This document shows, one piece after another, positions 19,372 to 29,495 of a DNA stretch of 64,000 bases. The stretch's first letter is position 1. The number at the start of each line of letters is the position of its first letter. The stretch comes from Colwellia polaris (GTDB lineage Bacteria > Pseudomonadota > Gammaproteobacteria > Enterobacterales > Alteromonadaceae). Below the pieces are notes generated by a model. It did not search any database. It was not told where the DNA came from and saw nothing but the letters and a program-made list of their open reading frames with translations. A program made the translations under genes and the position numbers. The stretch lies in contig NZ_NBOE01000003.1 of assembly GCF_002104515.1 (NCBI RefSeq), positions 248,001 through 312,000 of the forward strand, written 5' to 3'.

Positions 19372-20649
19372 TTATCTACCCTCTTTATAGCTTGGAAGTT
19401 TTAATGATAACAGCGCTGCGATAGCAACAAATGCACTTGATATCCATAAACAAGCCTCTAAACCATATGCTTGATAAACCAGGCCAGAGAGTACCGTACC
19501 TATTAATCTGCCCATGGCATTAGCCATATAGTAAAACCCGACATCGAGTGAAACCCCGTCTATGCCAGCATAACTGATAATTAAATAGCTATGTAAGGAT
19601 GAGTTTATCGCGAAAACAGCACCAAATATCAGCAAGCCTATGATGATTGAAGCTTTAATATAAAAGTCGAAATGCAGAGCTAAAGCAATAACGAGCGGTA
19701 TTAAGGTTAAGTAACTTGCCCATAAAAATGCTGCTCTACCTGACGGAGCAATATTTTGGCTACTGTCAGTAGTTTTTCCACTACGCGTTTTATTGACCGT
19801 AATAACAGGAGCAAGTGATTGTACAAGGCCATAACCAATAACCCAGCTTGCCATAAAGCCACCAACCCACCAATGATCCCAGTTAAAAGTTACCGCTAAG
19901 AATACCGGCAATGCTACTACAAACCATACATCACGAGCACCAAACAAGAACATCCTCGCAGCAGAAAGAATATTTATTGGCTGACTTTTAGAAAATATTT
20001 CTTTAAATTTAGGCTTACTTTTAGTTTTACCTAAATCTTCTTTAAGCGCGAATAAACTAAACAACCACACTACAGCTAATAGACTTGCCATTAAAATAAT
20101 GGCACCTTTAAAGCCTAGTAAGGTCAACAGTAAGCCACCAAGAAAGAAGCCAACGCCTTTCAAGGCATTTTTAGATCCTGTAAGAATAGCAACCCATTGA
20201 TATAGCTTACTTTCAGCGCCTGCAGGTACCAGAAGCTTAATAGAGCTTTTCGCACTCATTTTATTAAGATCTTTAGCAATGCCTGATAAAGCTTGTGCTG
20301 CCATCACATAGATAATAGTTAGCATGTCAGCTGGTACTGCTAACATGCTCAGGGCAATTATTTGCAACCCTAACCCAATATTCATGGTTTTATTTAGGCC
20401 AAGTCGTGCACCTAACCAACCACCAACAAGATTTGTAATGACACCGAAAATTTCATAAAACAAAAACAACATGGCTATGTTTAACGGGCTGTAACCTAAC
20501 TGGTGAAAATACAGCACAACCAACATACGCAGAGCGCCATCAGTTAAGGTAAACGCCCAATAGTTGCCTGTGATCACCAAGTATTGTTTTACCTGTTTAG
20601 ACATTGCTTGTTTAGATCCAGCCTGTTTAGACTCTACTTGCTTAATCAT
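19372..20649 (-). CDS. arsJ: organoarsenical efflux transporter ArsJ
   Basis: ArsJ is an MFS permease that exports 1-arseno-3-phosphoglycerate, an unstable product made from arsenate by the partner GAPDH; together they form an arsenate-resistance route. The 425-residue protein has about twelve membrane segments. It carries ArsJ-typical stretches such as GNYWAFTLTDGALRMLVVLYF near residue 30, GIAKDLNKMSAKSSIKLL near residue 125 and GSKNALKGVGFFLGG near residue 160. The N-terminus has a short KQxxSKQAxSKQ repeat; a later start is possible. It lies 117 bases after the GAPDH gene in the ars operon. Confidence 0.93.
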   Translation of the reverse strand: MIKQVESKQAGSKQAMSKQVKQYLVITGNYWAFTLTDGALRMLVVLYFHQLGYSPLNIAMLFLFYEIFGVITNLVGGWLGARLGLNKTMNIGLGLQIIALSMLAVPADMLTIIYVMAAQALSGIAKDLNKMSAKSSIKLLVPAGAESKLYQWVAILTGSKNALKGVGFFLGGLLLTLLGFKGAIILMASLLAVVWLFSLFALKEDLGKTKSKPKFKEIFSKSQPINILSAARMFLFGARDVWFVVALPVFLAVTFNWDHWWVGGFMASWVIGYGLVQSLAPVITVNKTRSGKTTDSSQNIAPSGRAAFLWASYLTLIPLVIALALHFDFYIKASIIIGLLIFGAVFAINSSLHSYLIISYAGIDGVSLDVGFYYMANAMGRLIGTVLSGLVYQAYGLEACLWISSAFVAIAALLSLKLPSYKEGR

Positions 20650-20765
20650 TATTTAAACCTTAGTGAACAATATTGAGTAATTGATCTTTTGTTGAATGAA
20701 GTATACCCAAACCATTTGAAGATACAGGATTCAGCAAGTGGCTTGGATATAAGTGCCATCTAGCA

Positions 20766-21776
20766 TTAACCCTTATCGGCTAAACCTACCATGCGAGCTA
20801 ACTCGGCGGTTCGGTTTGCATAGCCCCATTCATTGTCATACCAAACATAAAGCTTAACTTGGGTATCGTTGACTACCATGGTTGATAGCGCATCAATAAT
20901 ACTTGAGCGCGGATCAGTTTTGTAATCAATAGAAACTAATGGCCGCTCTTCAAACCCCATAATACCCTTGAGTTCATTGTCGGCCGCAGCTTTAAGTAAT
21001 TGATTAACTTCCTCAACTGATGTTCCACGTGCTACTTCAAATACACAGTCTGTAATTGATGCATTAGCTAGAGGAACTCGAATGGCATGACCATTTAACT
21101 TACCTTGTAGCTCAGGGAAAATATGCGTTATCGCGGTTGCAGAACCCGTTGTGGTTGGAATTAAACTCACACCACAAGCACGTGCTCGGCGTAAATCTTT
21201 ATGTGGAGCATCTAATATTGTTTGCGTATTAGTAATGTTATGAATCGTGGTCATAGATCCATGCTTAATACCTATTTTTTCGTGCATAACTTTCACAACT
21301 GGCGCTAGGCAATTAGTAGTACATGACGCTGCTGTGACAATAGGATGTATGGCTTTATCGTATAATCCTTCATTTACCCCCATCACAATATTTAAAACGC
21401 CTGCTTCTTTAACTGGCGCGGTAACAACAACACGCTTTACCCCTTGTTCTAAATAGGCTTGTAATAAAGCTTTGGTTTTAATTTTACCGGAAGCTTCTAT
21501 TACCACGTCACACTGAGACCAATCAGTATCTTGAGTCGCTTTATTTTGCGTGCAAGGAATGGTTTTGTCATTAATAACCATCGACTCACCGTCATGCGAA
21601 GCGTTGTGATGCCAACGGCCATGTACCGAATCAAAAGTCATTAAGTGGGCGAGAGTTTCTGCATTTCCTGCGGGATCGTTAATGTGAACAATTTCAATAT
21701 CGTCCCAATCAAATGCTGCTCGCATTGATAAACGTCCCATACGGCCAAAGCCGTTAATACCAATTTTAATCGTCAT
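20766..21776 (-). CDS. ars-operon glyceraldehyde-3-phosphate dehydrogenase
   Basis: This GAPDH, 336 residues from the ATG at 21776 ([15 protein letters not shown]), has the Rossmann [10 protein letters not shown] motif. The catalytic cysteine lies in SCTTNCLAP near residue 153. When GAPDH genes stand next to arsJ, the enzyme is thought to use arsenate in place of phosphate, giving 1-arseno-3-phosphoglycerate for export by ArsJ. The start at 21776 has AAGGA eight bases upstream; a longer frame adds eight residues. Its location inside an ars operon, apart from glycolytic genes, favours the detoxification role over central metabolism. Confidence 0.92.
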   Translation of the reverse strand: MTIKIGINGFGRMGRLSMRAAFDWDDIEIVHINDPAGNAETLAHLMTFDSVHGRWHHNASHDGESMVINDKTIPCTQNKATQDTDWSQCDVVIEASGKIKTKALLQAYLEQGVKRVVVTAPVKEAGVLNIVMGVNEGLYDKAIHPIVTAASCTTNCLAPVVKVMHEKIGIKHGSMTTIHNITNTQTILDAPHKDLRRARACGVSLIPTTTGSATAITHIFPELQGKLNGHAIRVPLANASITDCVFEVARGTSVEEVNQLLKAAADNELKGIMGFEERPLVSIDYKTDPRSSIIDALSTMVVNDTQVKLYVWYDNEWGYANRTAELARMVGLADKG

Positions 21777-21905
21777 GTACTTATCCTTAATTTTTTTCAA
21801 AATAATTTAAAAATATGGCTTATAAATTAGCGTCGCTACCTTAAAAGCTAAATTACTCAATAAATATCTATGTGGTTTTATCATTAAAAATTTAATATTA
21901 CGGTC

Positions 21906-22922
21906 TCAAAACCAGTTTTTTGTTCGGTTAATAAAATAGACTAAAGACAACATAACCGGCACTTCAACCAGCACACCAACAACGGTTGCTAAAGCGGCAC
22001 CTGAATGCAGGCCAAACAGAGAAATAGCAACAGCAACAGCCAGTTCGAAGAAGTTTGAGGTACCAATTAAGCATGCGGGTGCAGCAATATTATGTGACAG
22101 TTTCATCCACTTTGCGGCCAAGTAAGCAATAAGGAAAATGCCGTAAGTTTGTATCATCAACGGAATGGCAATTAAGCCAATTGTTTTGGGATCATCGATA
22201 ATAGTTTCAGCTTGAAAGCCAAACAATAAAACAACGGTCGCTAGCAAACCAACAACTGACCAAGGCTTTAATCGTGCTAATAAATTATTCAGTGATTGCG
22301 CATTGTTACCATTATTTAAAAACTTACGAGTAAGCACGCCTGCTATTAAAGGCAGTAGCACATAAAGTAACACCGAAATAATTAAGGTTTCCCAAGGGAC
22401 TTCAATATCACTTACCCCAAGCAATAAGGCTGAAATGGGGGCAAAGGCGAATATCATAATGACGTTATTAACAGAAACTTGCACTAAGGTATAATTAGCA
22501 TCACCTTTTGTTAACTGCGACCAAACAAATACCATGGCTGTACAAGGTGCTACGCCCAATAAAATCATGCCGGCAATATATTCTTGAGCAGATGCTGGTT
22601 CGACCCAATCAACAAAAAGATAATTGAAGAACAGCCAACCTAACGCTGCCATAGTAAAAGGTTTAACTAGCCAATTAATGATGATAGTTAACACTAAACC
22701 CTTAGGGTTTTTGCCAACATTTTTTATTGCTGAAAAATCAATTTGAACCATCATAGGGTAAATCATCACCCAAATGAACATTGCAACAACAATGTTAACA
22801 TGGGCTATTTCAAGGTTAGCAATAACCTGAAAAACATCCGGTTGCCATAAGCCTAAAATCACGCCAAGGGTAATACTTAAAGCGACCCAAACCGATAAAT
22901 AACGCTCAAAAATTCCCATCAT
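21906..22922 (-). CDS. arsenite efflux permease ACR3
   Basis: ACR3 proteins (bile acid/Na+ symporter superfamily) expel arsenite produced by arsenate reductase. The 338-residue protein has about ten membrane helices. It shows ACR3 motifs: [38 protein letters not shown] (holding the conserved cysteine essential in the family) and [22 protein letters not shown]. It follows the ArsC-ArsR gene by 16 bases, so the two are almost certainly cotranscribed. Arsenite is the known family substrate; antimonite transport cannot be judged. Confidence 0.95.
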   Translation of the reverse strand: MMGIFERYLSVWVALSITLGVILGLWQPDVFQVIANLEIAHVNIVVAMFIWVMIYPMMVQIDFSAIKNVGKNPKGLVLTIIINWLVKPFTMAALGWLFFNYLFVDWVEPASAQEYIAGMILLGVAPCTAMVFVWSQLTKGDANYTLVQVSVNNVIMIFAFAPISALLLGVSDIEVPWETLIISVLLYVLLPLIAGVLTRKFLNNGNNAQSLNNLLARLKPWSVVGLLATVVLLFGFQAETIIDDPKTIGLIAIPLMIQTYGIFLIAYLAAKWMKLSHNIAAPACLIGTSNFFELAVAVAISLFGLHSGAALATVVGVLVEVPVMLSLVYFINRTKNWF

Positions 22923-22938
22923 TCAATCCTTTACATCT

Positions 22939-23766
22939 CTACTTACAAAAACTCGATTTATCTGGTCTGTTTTGCATATTACTTAAACGTTGAAGTTCTT
23001 GATTAATCAACAAAACATTATTTTCAGTTGTTTGCGCAATTACGGTCTTGGCCCACAACGGTAACTCGGGGTTAATGCGATAAAACACCCATTGGCCATG
23101 TTTTCGGTCAGTAATCACTTTAGATTTTTTTAATACGGCAAGGTTGCGTGATACCTTAGGTTGGCTATCTTCTTCCAGTGCTGCCATTAACTCGCAAACA
23201 CAAAGTTCGCCGTGATAATGGGTTAACATCAATGTTTTTAATCGAATATCGTCAGTCAGACTTTTATAGAAGGTAATAGGAGAAAAATCGGATGGTGATT
23301 CTGCTGTATCATTACCTAGGCTTTTTGGCGAAGTATTATCTACACTATTAGATTTTGCTTCTACTAAAAGAAACATGGCTAAGCGAGTGTTTAATTCGTT
23401 TAATGTTGCTGAAAATGGGTTGTTATCAGTACGTGTTTTAGGATCAGGGAAATCCCACGAAAATTGTTTACCTGCATGAGGGTAATTTCTGCATTCGCTG
23501 TTGGCTTTATCACAAAGGGTAATCACATAATCAAATACTTGGCCTTCAAATAGCGTTATATTTTTAGACGTTAAATTTTCAGTCTGTAAACCAAACCTTT
23601 TTAAAGCTTCAATCGTACGTAAATCTATACCTTCTGGTGAAGTACCAGCACTAAACACGTCAAATTTGTCAGCAGCTTTATGCCTTAATAGTGCTTCAGC
23701 CAGTTGAGATCTTGCTGAGTTGCCAGTACAAAGAAAAAGAACTTTCTGTTTTTTTAGAGCAGTCAT
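22939..23766 (-). CDS. ArsC-ArsR fusion: arsenate reductase plus arsenic-responsive repressor
   Basis: The protein joins two ars functions in 275 residues. Residues 1-145 form a low-molecular-weight-phosphatase-type arsenate reductase, with the P-loop CTGNSARS (Cys13, Arg19) and the segments ITLCDKANSEC and WDFPDP. A 35-residue Ser/Asn-rich linker follows. The C-terminal part is an ArsR-family winged helix with the metal-sensing ELCVCEL and the recognition helix QPKVSRNLAVLKKSKV. I start at 23766 (MTALKKQK); a longer frame adds 22 hydrophobic residues that overlap the promoter. It is first in the operon and should repress it. The domain order, reductase first, is unusual. Confidence 0.92.
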   Translation of the reverse strand: MTALKKQKVLFLCTGNSARSQLAEALLRHKAADKFDVFSAGTSPEGIDLRTIEALKRFGLQTENLTSKNITLFEGQVFDYVITLCDKANSECRNYPHAGKQFSWDFPDPKTRTDNNPFSATLNELNTRLAMFLLVEAKSNSVDNTSPKSLGNDTAESPSDFSPITFYKSLTDDIRLKTLMLTHYHGELCVCELMAALEEDSQPKVSRNLAVLKKSKVITDRKHGQWVFYRINPELPLWAKTVIAQTTENNVLLINQELQRLSNMQNRPDKSSFCK

Positions 23767-23782
23767 TAGACAACCAAACTTT

Positions 23783-23837
23783 ACATACGAAAAACGATAT
23801 ATGCGAAATATTATATATACAAATTTTAACATGTAAA
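23783..23837 (-). promoter_or_regulatory. ars operon promoter with possible ArsR boxes
   Basis: On minus, TTTACA (23832-23837) and a perfect TATAAT (23810-23815) are 16 bp apart. Just downstream are two similar words on minus, TTCGCATAT (23799-23807) and TTCGTATGT (23783-23791), candidate sites for the ArsR domain. Confidence 0.6.
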
Positions 23838-24364
23838 GGGGGTTCAGTTAAAAAAGTAAAGTTAAATGAAGCGCGTTGAAAAATAATTTAAAATAAGTGT
23901 TGAAATATTAGTTGAGAGAATACTCACACTAAACGCTAAAGCAGTACCGTAGAACTTCACTTTTAATCTCAATATCAGACAGAGTATATATAAATATCAA
24001 TAAGTTGTAGTTAAGGGCTATTTAAGATAATACTCGTTCATATTCTTTTAATCTCAACGTTAGTTAATTCTAAAAGCTTACAGTTGAATAAGACATTTTT
24101 GAGCGCCACAATTAGTTTGATACAAGCTGTTATTATTTTCACTCATATTATTATCTCGTCTTATTTGACAAATTTACTCTCTCTCGCCCTATATTTCAGC
24201 TAAAGCTAAAGCCTCTCTGCCATTACACATTAAAACTGGTTAATCACACATATTTACAATAGCTAACTTTACGCTTAAACTCACAAACGCATTAAATTTA
24301 TATAAAATAATTAAAAAAGCACAGTTACACTAACCCAGGCTCTTACTTTTTCAAAAGGTTCAAT
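23838..24364. other. intergenic region between the ars operon and nhaB
   Basis: This AT-rich stretch of about 530 bases lies upstream of both divergent units. I see no gene, RNA or repeat. A half FadR-like word AACTGG is at about 24234-24239. Confidence 0.4.
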
Positions 24365-25954
24365 ATGCAGCAATCATTCATGAATGCGTTTTACAAAAAC
24401 TTTCTCGGCAATTCGCCAGAATGGTACAAACTCGCAATAATTTCATTTCTAGTCATTAACCCCGTATTGTTTTTCGTCGTCGACCCTTATATTGCTGGTT
24501 GGGCGTTGGTTATTGAGTTTATTTTCACTCTAGCCATGGCACTAAAATGTTACCCGTTACAACCCGGAGGTTTGTTAGCCATTGAGGCTGTTGCTATGGG
24601 TATGACAACCCCGGGGCAAGTAATGCACGAGATGATTTTAAACTTTGAAGTAATATTATTATTAATCTTCATGGTTGCCGGCATTTATTTTATGAAGAAC
24701 TTGTTACTGTTTTTATTTACAAAAATAGTGACTAAAGTTCGTTCCAAAGTAATGGTTTCATTACTCTTCTGTTTTTCTGGTGCATTCTTATCAGCCTTTT
24801 TAGATGCCTTAACGGTAATCGCGGTTATCATCAGTGTTGCTATTGGCTTTTATTCTGTTTACCACAAAGTTGCTTCAGGCAAAGATGTGCTAATTGAGCA
24901 TGACCACACCAGTGACAACGAATTAGCAGAATACTCTCGTAACGATTTAGAGCAGTTTCGTGGTTATTTACGTAACCTAATGATGCATGCTGGTGTTGGT
25001 ACAGCTTTAGGTGGTGTTTGTACTATTGTTGGCGAGCCACAAAACTTAGTTATTGGCCAACAAGCGGGTTGGGAATTTGTTGAATTTGCCATCCGTATGT
25101 CACCCGTTACTATTCCAGTATTTTTTGCTGGTATGTTGACGTGTGTGCTGTTAGAGAAATTCAAATGGTTCGGTTACGGTGTTGCTTTACCCGAAAATGT
25201 TTACAATATCTTAAATGAGTTTGATATTGCTGAAAGTGAAAAACGTAATACCCTTGATAATGCGAAACTAGTTATTCAAGGCGTTATCGCTATTTGGTTA
25301 ATTGTTGGCTTAGCATTACATTTAGCACCTGTTGGTATCATAGGTTTATCAGTAATTATTTTAGCAACTGCGTTTACTGGCGTAACAGAAGAACACCAAA
25401 TTGGTCATGCTTTTGAAGAAGCGCTGCCTTTTACTGCCTTACTCGCAGTGTTTTTTGCTGTCGTAGCGGTAATTGTTGATCAAAACTTATTTACGCCTGT
25501 TATTACTTGGGTATTAACCTACGAAGGCAACATGCAGCTTGTGATGTTCTATTTAGCAAATGGCTTCTTATCAATGGTCAGTGATAACGTTTTCGTTGGT
25601 ACGGTATACATAACAGAGATCACAAAAGCATTAGCTGCTGGACAGATTACTCGTGACCAATTTGACCTACTAGCTGTTGCAATTAACACAGGTACTAACT
25701 TACCAAGTGTTGCTACACCAAATGGCCAAGCCGCTTTCTTATTCTTACTAACCTCGGCTTTAGCACCATTAATTCGCTTGTCTTATGGACGTATGGTTAT
25801 TATGGCTTTGCCTTATACTATTGTATTAACCATTGTTGGTTTACTTGCAATTTCTACCGGCCAACTGTCAAAATATACTGAAATATTTTATGAAAATAAT
25901 ATTATTCAGCATCACACTGCAGGGCCAGCGACTAAAGCACCCGGTGGCCATTAA
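24365..25954 (+). CDS. nhaB: Na+/H+ antiporter NhaB
   Basis: NhaB exports sodium in exchange for protons and helps with pH and salt balance. The 529-residue protein, with many hydrophobic segments, matches family length. Recognisable stretches are the N-terminal [86 protein letters not shown] and [37 protein letters not shown]. The next gene is dsbB, the usual nhaB neighbour in gammaproteobacteria. Separation from fadR by the ars block points to an insertion. Confidence 0.97.
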   Translation: MQQSFMNAFYKNFLGNSPEWYKLAIISFLVINPVLFFVVDPYIAGWALVIEFIFTLAMALKCYPLQPGGLLAIEAVAMGMTTPGQVMHEMILNFEVILLLIFMVAGIYFMKNLLLFLFTKIVTKVRSKVMVSLLFCFSGAFLSAFLDALTVIAVIISVAIGFYSVYHKVASGKDVLIEHDHTSDNELAEYSRNDLEQFRGYLRNLMMHAGVGTALGGVCTIVGEPQNLVIGQQAGWEFVEFAIRMSPVTIPVFFAGMLTCVLLEKFKWFGYGVALPENVYNILNEFDIAESEKRNTLDNAKLVIQGVIAIWLIVGLALHLAPVGIIGLSVIILATAFTGVTEEHQIGHAFEEALPFTALLAVFFAVVAVIVDQNLFTPVITWVLTYEGNMQLVMFYLANGFLSMVSDNVFVGTVYITEITKALAAGQITRDQFDLLAVAINTGTNLPSVATPNGQAAFLFLLTSALAPLIRLSYGRMVIMALPYTIVLTIVGLLAISTGQLSKYTEIFYENNIIQHHTAGPATKAPGGH

Positions 25955-25990
25955 TATTTGTAAGTCAGAATAAAGAAATATGTAGCTAAT

Positions 25991-26013
25991 AAAGCGCCCT
26001 TGTGGCGCTTTTT
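25991..26013 (+). terminator. nhaB terminator
   Basis: AAAGCGCC/GGCGCTTT with a CTTGT loop, followed by a short T-run. Confidence 0.88.
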
Positions 26014-26101
26014 GTTTATTGCTAGCATGCCTTAGCATTTCTCAAACCTTAACTTTTAATCCAAGTTGGATTAACAACAACCCAGCAGTAGGAATTATTT
26101 C

Positions 26102-26620
26102 GTGAATTTTTTAAGCCAATTACCTTTAAACCAAAGAGCATGGCAATTACTCGCCGCTAGCGCTTTATGTTTCGAACTAATCGCATTGTATTTTCAATAT
26201 TTCATGGGGCTTGAGCCTTGTATTATGTGTATTTATCAGCGCACAGCCGTATGGGGAATATTTTTAGCCGGCGTTATTGGCGCCTTAGGTTGTCAAAACC
26301 TTATCATGCGGTTCATCGCTTATGGATTGTGGGCTACAGGCGCAATTTGGGGCTTTATTATTGCTTTAGAACATGTTGACATGCAGTCATCAACTATGTC
26401 ATTTCTATTTAGCTGTGAGTTTGTGCCAAACTTTCCTACTTGGGCACCTTTACACGAATGGCTACCGGCTTTATTTGAGGCAAGTGGCGATTGTGGTGAT
26501 ATTAAGTGGCAGTTTTTAGGTTTTACTATGCCACAAGTTATGCTGGCTATATTTGGTGTATACAGTGCGGTGTTCGCAATCGTTTTACTTGCTCGTTTAT
26601 TGAAAGAGAAAATGCTTTAA
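26102..26620 (+). CDS. dsbB: disulfide bond formation protein DsbB
   Basis: DsbB reoxidises periplasmic DsbA and passes electrons to quinones. The protein has 172 residues, starts with GTG, and an AGGA lies about 9 bases upstream. Four membrane helices are visible. The first periplasmic loop holds CIMC (in [12 protein letters not shown], near residue 41), and the second holds the other cysteine pair (in LFSCEF and SGDCGD). Position after nhaB is typical. Confidence 0.95.
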   Translation: MNFLSQLPLNQRAWQLLAASALCFELIALYFQYFMGLEPCIMCIYQRTAVWGIFLAGVIGALGCQNLIMRFIAYGLWATGAIWGFIIALEHVDMQSSTMSFLFSCEFVPNFPTWAPLHEWLPALFEASGDCGDIKWQFLGFTMPQVMLAIFGVYSAVFAIVLLARLLKEKML

Positions 26621-26622
26621 GG

Positions 26623-26636
26623 TATACCAATTTGAT
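26623..26636. repeat. short fragment resembling the MITE end
   Basis: TATACCAATTTGAT differs by one inserted T from the start of the 11169 element. It may be a chance match or a decayed end. Confidence 0.3.
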
Positions 26637-26654
26637 TTTTTAACTTGGTAGGAT

Positions 26655-26689
26655 AAAAAAGTGACCAATACTTAAACGCATTGGTCACT
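26655..26689 (-). terminator. terminator for the DASS transporter gene
   Basis: AGTGACCAAT (26660-26669) pairs perfectly with ATTGGTCACT (26680-26689). Read on minus the stem is followed by six T residues. Confidence 0.85.
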
Positions 26690-26837
26690 ATAGCATGAGG
26701 AAAAACGCTGATGTATGCTTTAAATAATCTCAACCTACCCTATTCTATTCATACATCAAATGTTGCTATTGATTTAAACATAAGTATAAATATTCTCGTT
26801 TAGACAAAACTTGCCGCATGAGCGACATACCTCGTTT

Positions 26838-28214
26838 TTAAAGTAACAATAAATAACAAGTAATGCCCACTAAGCAGGCAATAATAAAGCTAAGTACCGC
26901 TCCTTCTTTTACCATGTTTTGAATTTCTATTTCACCGGTGCCATAAGCTATTGCGTTTGGCGCGGTTGCTACAGGAAGCATAAAAGCACAACTAGCACAT
27001 ATCGCCGCAGGCACCATTAATACTTTGGGATCATAACCTGAGGCAATCGCCGCGGCCGCTAAAATAGGCATAAGTAATGTTGCCGTTGCCGTGTTACTGG
27101 TTATTTCAGTTAAATAAGTTACCACTAAGCAAATGGTTAGAATCATAATAATTGCAGGTAAATTTGAGAATGTTACCAGCCATTGTCCTAATAAATCGCT
27201 TAAGCCTGAAGCAACAAAACCTTTCGCTAAAGCTATGCCACCAGCAAAAAGTAACAACATACCCCATGGGATAGTTTTGGCACTGTCCCAGTCTAATAAT
27301 CTAGAACCTTTACCGTTTGGCACTATAAACATTAACACCACAGCAAATAATGCAATGGTACTATCGCCAGCTATTTCAACACCAAAGACTCCGCTCCAGC
27401 CACCAAAAGGCTCAGAGCGTGTTATCCATGCTAATGCTGTTAAGCCAAATACCCATAAAGTACGAGTTTCTTCGGCACGCCATGCCCCTAATGTAGGTAA
27501 ATGCACTTCTTGTTCAAGCTTTACGTTTCTAGTTAGCCAAAAAGCCATAATCGGCACAGCTAAAACCACTATCGGCACGCCTACTTTCATCCATTCTAGA
27601 AATCCAAATTCAATGCCAGTTTGCTCTTCGTAAATTCCCATAAAAATAACATTAGGCGGCGTACCAATTGGTGTGCCCACACCGCCCACGTTTGCGGCAT
27701 AAGCAATGCCAAGGATTAAAGCAACTTTAAGGTTTTGGTTATCAATATGTTTAAGAATAGCCAACGCTATAGGCAGCATAATTAACGTTGTTGCAGTGTT
27801 AGATATCCACATACTCAAGAATGCACTGGCGATCATAAAACCCAGCACCATACGCCTACCACTATTTACGCCAACCATTCTCACCATATAAACAGCTAAA
27901 CGCTCGTGTGCACCGCTTTTTTCTATGGCTTTGGAAAGCATAAATGCCCCCATTAACAGCAGTATTACGTGGCTACCTAGGGCAGATGCAACTGTTTTAT
28001 GATCAACAACACCAAAGAGTGGTAACAAGGCGAAAGGCACTAATGACGTTGCAGGAATAGGCAGCGCTTCAGTTACCCACCAAATTACTGTTAGCAACGT
28101 GATAGCTGCGGCAATAGACGCTTTGCTCTCCATGCCCAAAGATTGCAATAAAAAGTAAAAGCATATTGCTAAAATTGGGCCTAGCGGAATGAATAACTGT
28201 CGAGTTAATTTCAT
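26838..28214 (-). CDS. DASS (SLC13) family sodium/carboxylate transporter
   Basis: Members of this divalent anion:sodium symporter family import C4- or tricarboxylates, or sulfate, with sodium. I start at the ATG at 28214 (MKLTRQLFIPLG), with GGATAA upstream, giving 458 residues. Two SNT motifs are present (ISNTATTLIM near residue 135 and TSNTATATLLMP near residue 375), and GTPIGTPPNVIF lies near residue 185. These bind sodium and the carboxylate in VcINDY-like proteins. About eleven membrane segments are seen. It follows nagZ by 90 bases on the same strand. The substrate is inferred, probably succinate or another dicarboxylate. Confidence 0.92.
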   Translation of the reverse strand: MKLTRQLFIPLGPILAICFYFLLQSLGMESKASIAAAITLLTVIWWVTEALPIPATSLVPFALLPLFGVVDHKTVASALGSHVILLLMGAFMLSKAIEKSGAHERLAVYMVRMVGVNSGRRMVLGFMIASAFLSMWISNTATTLIMLPIALAILKHIDNQNLKVALILGIAYAANVGGVGTPIGTPPNVIFMGIYEEQTGIEFGFLEWMKVGVPIVVLAVPIMAFWLTRNVKLEQEVHLPTLGAWRAEETRTLWVFGLTALAWITRSEPFGGWSGVFGVEIAGDSTIALFAVVLMFIVPNGKGSRLLDWDSAKTIPWGMLLLFAGGIALAKGFVASGLSDLLGQWLVTFSNLPAIIMILTICLVVTYLTEITSNTATATLLMPILAAAAIASGYDPKVLMVPAAICASCAFMLPVATAPNAIAYGTGEIEIQNMVKEGAVLSFIIACLVGITCYLLLL

Positions 28215-28315
28215 AATTTTATCCAATGTTATTTTTATTATTTGGTAAAAGATTTTATTTAATAAAAAGTTTTTATAGCGCTAGCAATTAACTTGTTAAG
28301 CTTCTACCAGCGAAG

Positions 28316-29329
28316 TTAACCATAATTATTCAAGTACTTGCTAGCGTGTTGCCACCTTGAATTATTTTTAAGTGTTGACCAGTTGTTATCGCTATTTTTC
28401 AATAACTGCATCAGTCTTTGATTACTGGTTGATGAATGCGCAATATTGGCATTATCTAATACATCAACGCACCCTGCTCGGTTATTACATAGTAATAGCA
28501 TATCGCAGCCAGCATCTTGTGCAGCTTCAGCGCGCTCAACATAACCACCTGCACTTGCCGCACCTTGCATCGATAAATCATCACTAAAAATCACGCCTTT
28601 AAAGCCAAGATTTTCGCGTAGAATATCTTGCAGCCAATAACGAGAAAATCCAACAGCTTGGCTATCGACATCAGGAAAAATAACGTGTGCTGGCATTAAA
28701 GCATCAACTTTACCGCGTGCAATAAGTTGCTTAAATGGTAATAAATCTTGTTGGAAAATATCGGCTTTTGGTCGGGTATCAATCGGTAAGTCAATATGTG
28801 AGTCAGCTTTGACACTGCCATGACCAGGAAAGTGCTTTCCTGTCGCCTTCATACCCACTTGATGTAAACCATCAATAAAAGCTTCAGCTAAATCAGTAAC
28901 AAAGTCAGGCTGTTGATGAAAAGAGCGATCGCCGATAACGTCACTAATATTATTAATATCTAACACGGGTGCAAAACTAATATCAATCCCTACAGCTTGT
29001 ACTTCTAAAGCCATTAAAACTGCACTTTGTTTAGCCAACTCTTTCGCTAAGCTAAGGTTGTGCTCCGACATTTCCCATAGCTTTCCCATCGCGGGGATTA
29101 ATGAAAAGCCGTCCCGAAAACGCTGTACTCGCCCGCCTTCATGATCTACGGCAATTAATAGAGGCTTTTTAGCTGCAATTCGAATTTGCTGACTTAAGTC
29201 AGCAATTTGTTCAGGCGAATGATAATTGCGAGTAAAGAATATTAAGCCACCCACTAATGGATGTTGGAGAATTTCTTTATCTTCTTGAGACAATGATGTG
29301 CCTTGCACATCAAGCATGACTGGACCCAT
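28316..29329 (-). CDS. nagZ: beta-N-acetylhexosaminidase NagZ
   Basis: NagZ is a cytoplasmic GH3 glycosidase that removes GlcNAc from anhydro-muropeptides during cell-wall recycling. The 337-residue protein starts with GPVMLDVQGTSLSQED. The KHFPGHGSVKADSHIDLP motif near residues 160-177 supplies the catalytic His/Asp pair. The nucleophile aspartate lies in FSDDLSMQGA near residue 245. Length and motifs fit the family. The psrA-like gene lies upstream on the same strand. Confidence 0.96.
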   Translation of the reverse strand: MGPVMLDVQGTSLSQEDKEILQHPLVGGLIFFTRNYHSPEQIADLSQQIRIAAKKPLLIAVDHEGGRVQRFRDGFSLIPAMGKLWEMSEHNLSLAKELAKQSAVLMALEVQAVGIDISFAPVLDINNISDVIGDRSFHQQPDFVTDLAEAFIDGLHQVGMKATGKHFPGHGSVKADSHIDLPIDTRPKADIFQQDLLPFKQLIARGKVDALMPAHVIFPDVDSQAVGFSRYWLQDILRENLGFKGVIFSDDLSMQGAASAGGYVERAEAAQDAGCDMLLLCNNRAGCVDVLDNANIAHSSTSNQRLMQLLKNSDNNWSTLKNNSRWQHASKYLNNYG

Positions 29330-29495
29330 AACAACACTTTAAAAAGTAAATATGTCGCTACTCTACCTAAATAAAATCAATAAACAAAGTTGGTTAGCTA
29401 AATATATCAGCTATCAAACATTGTTTTATTACTTTAGCTTGGTATTAACTTATACAAAACAAGCCTATTAAGAAAAACAACTCTGTTCATAAAAG

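Noticed and set aside
24230-24250. FadR site upstream of nhaB
   Set aside because: Only one half-site (AACTGG) is present, so it is not supported.
27133-27633. 166-codon open frame on plus opposite the DASS transporter gene
   Set aside because: It mirrors a strongly conserved gene on minus, has low-complexity composition and no ribosome site; it is an antisense shadow.
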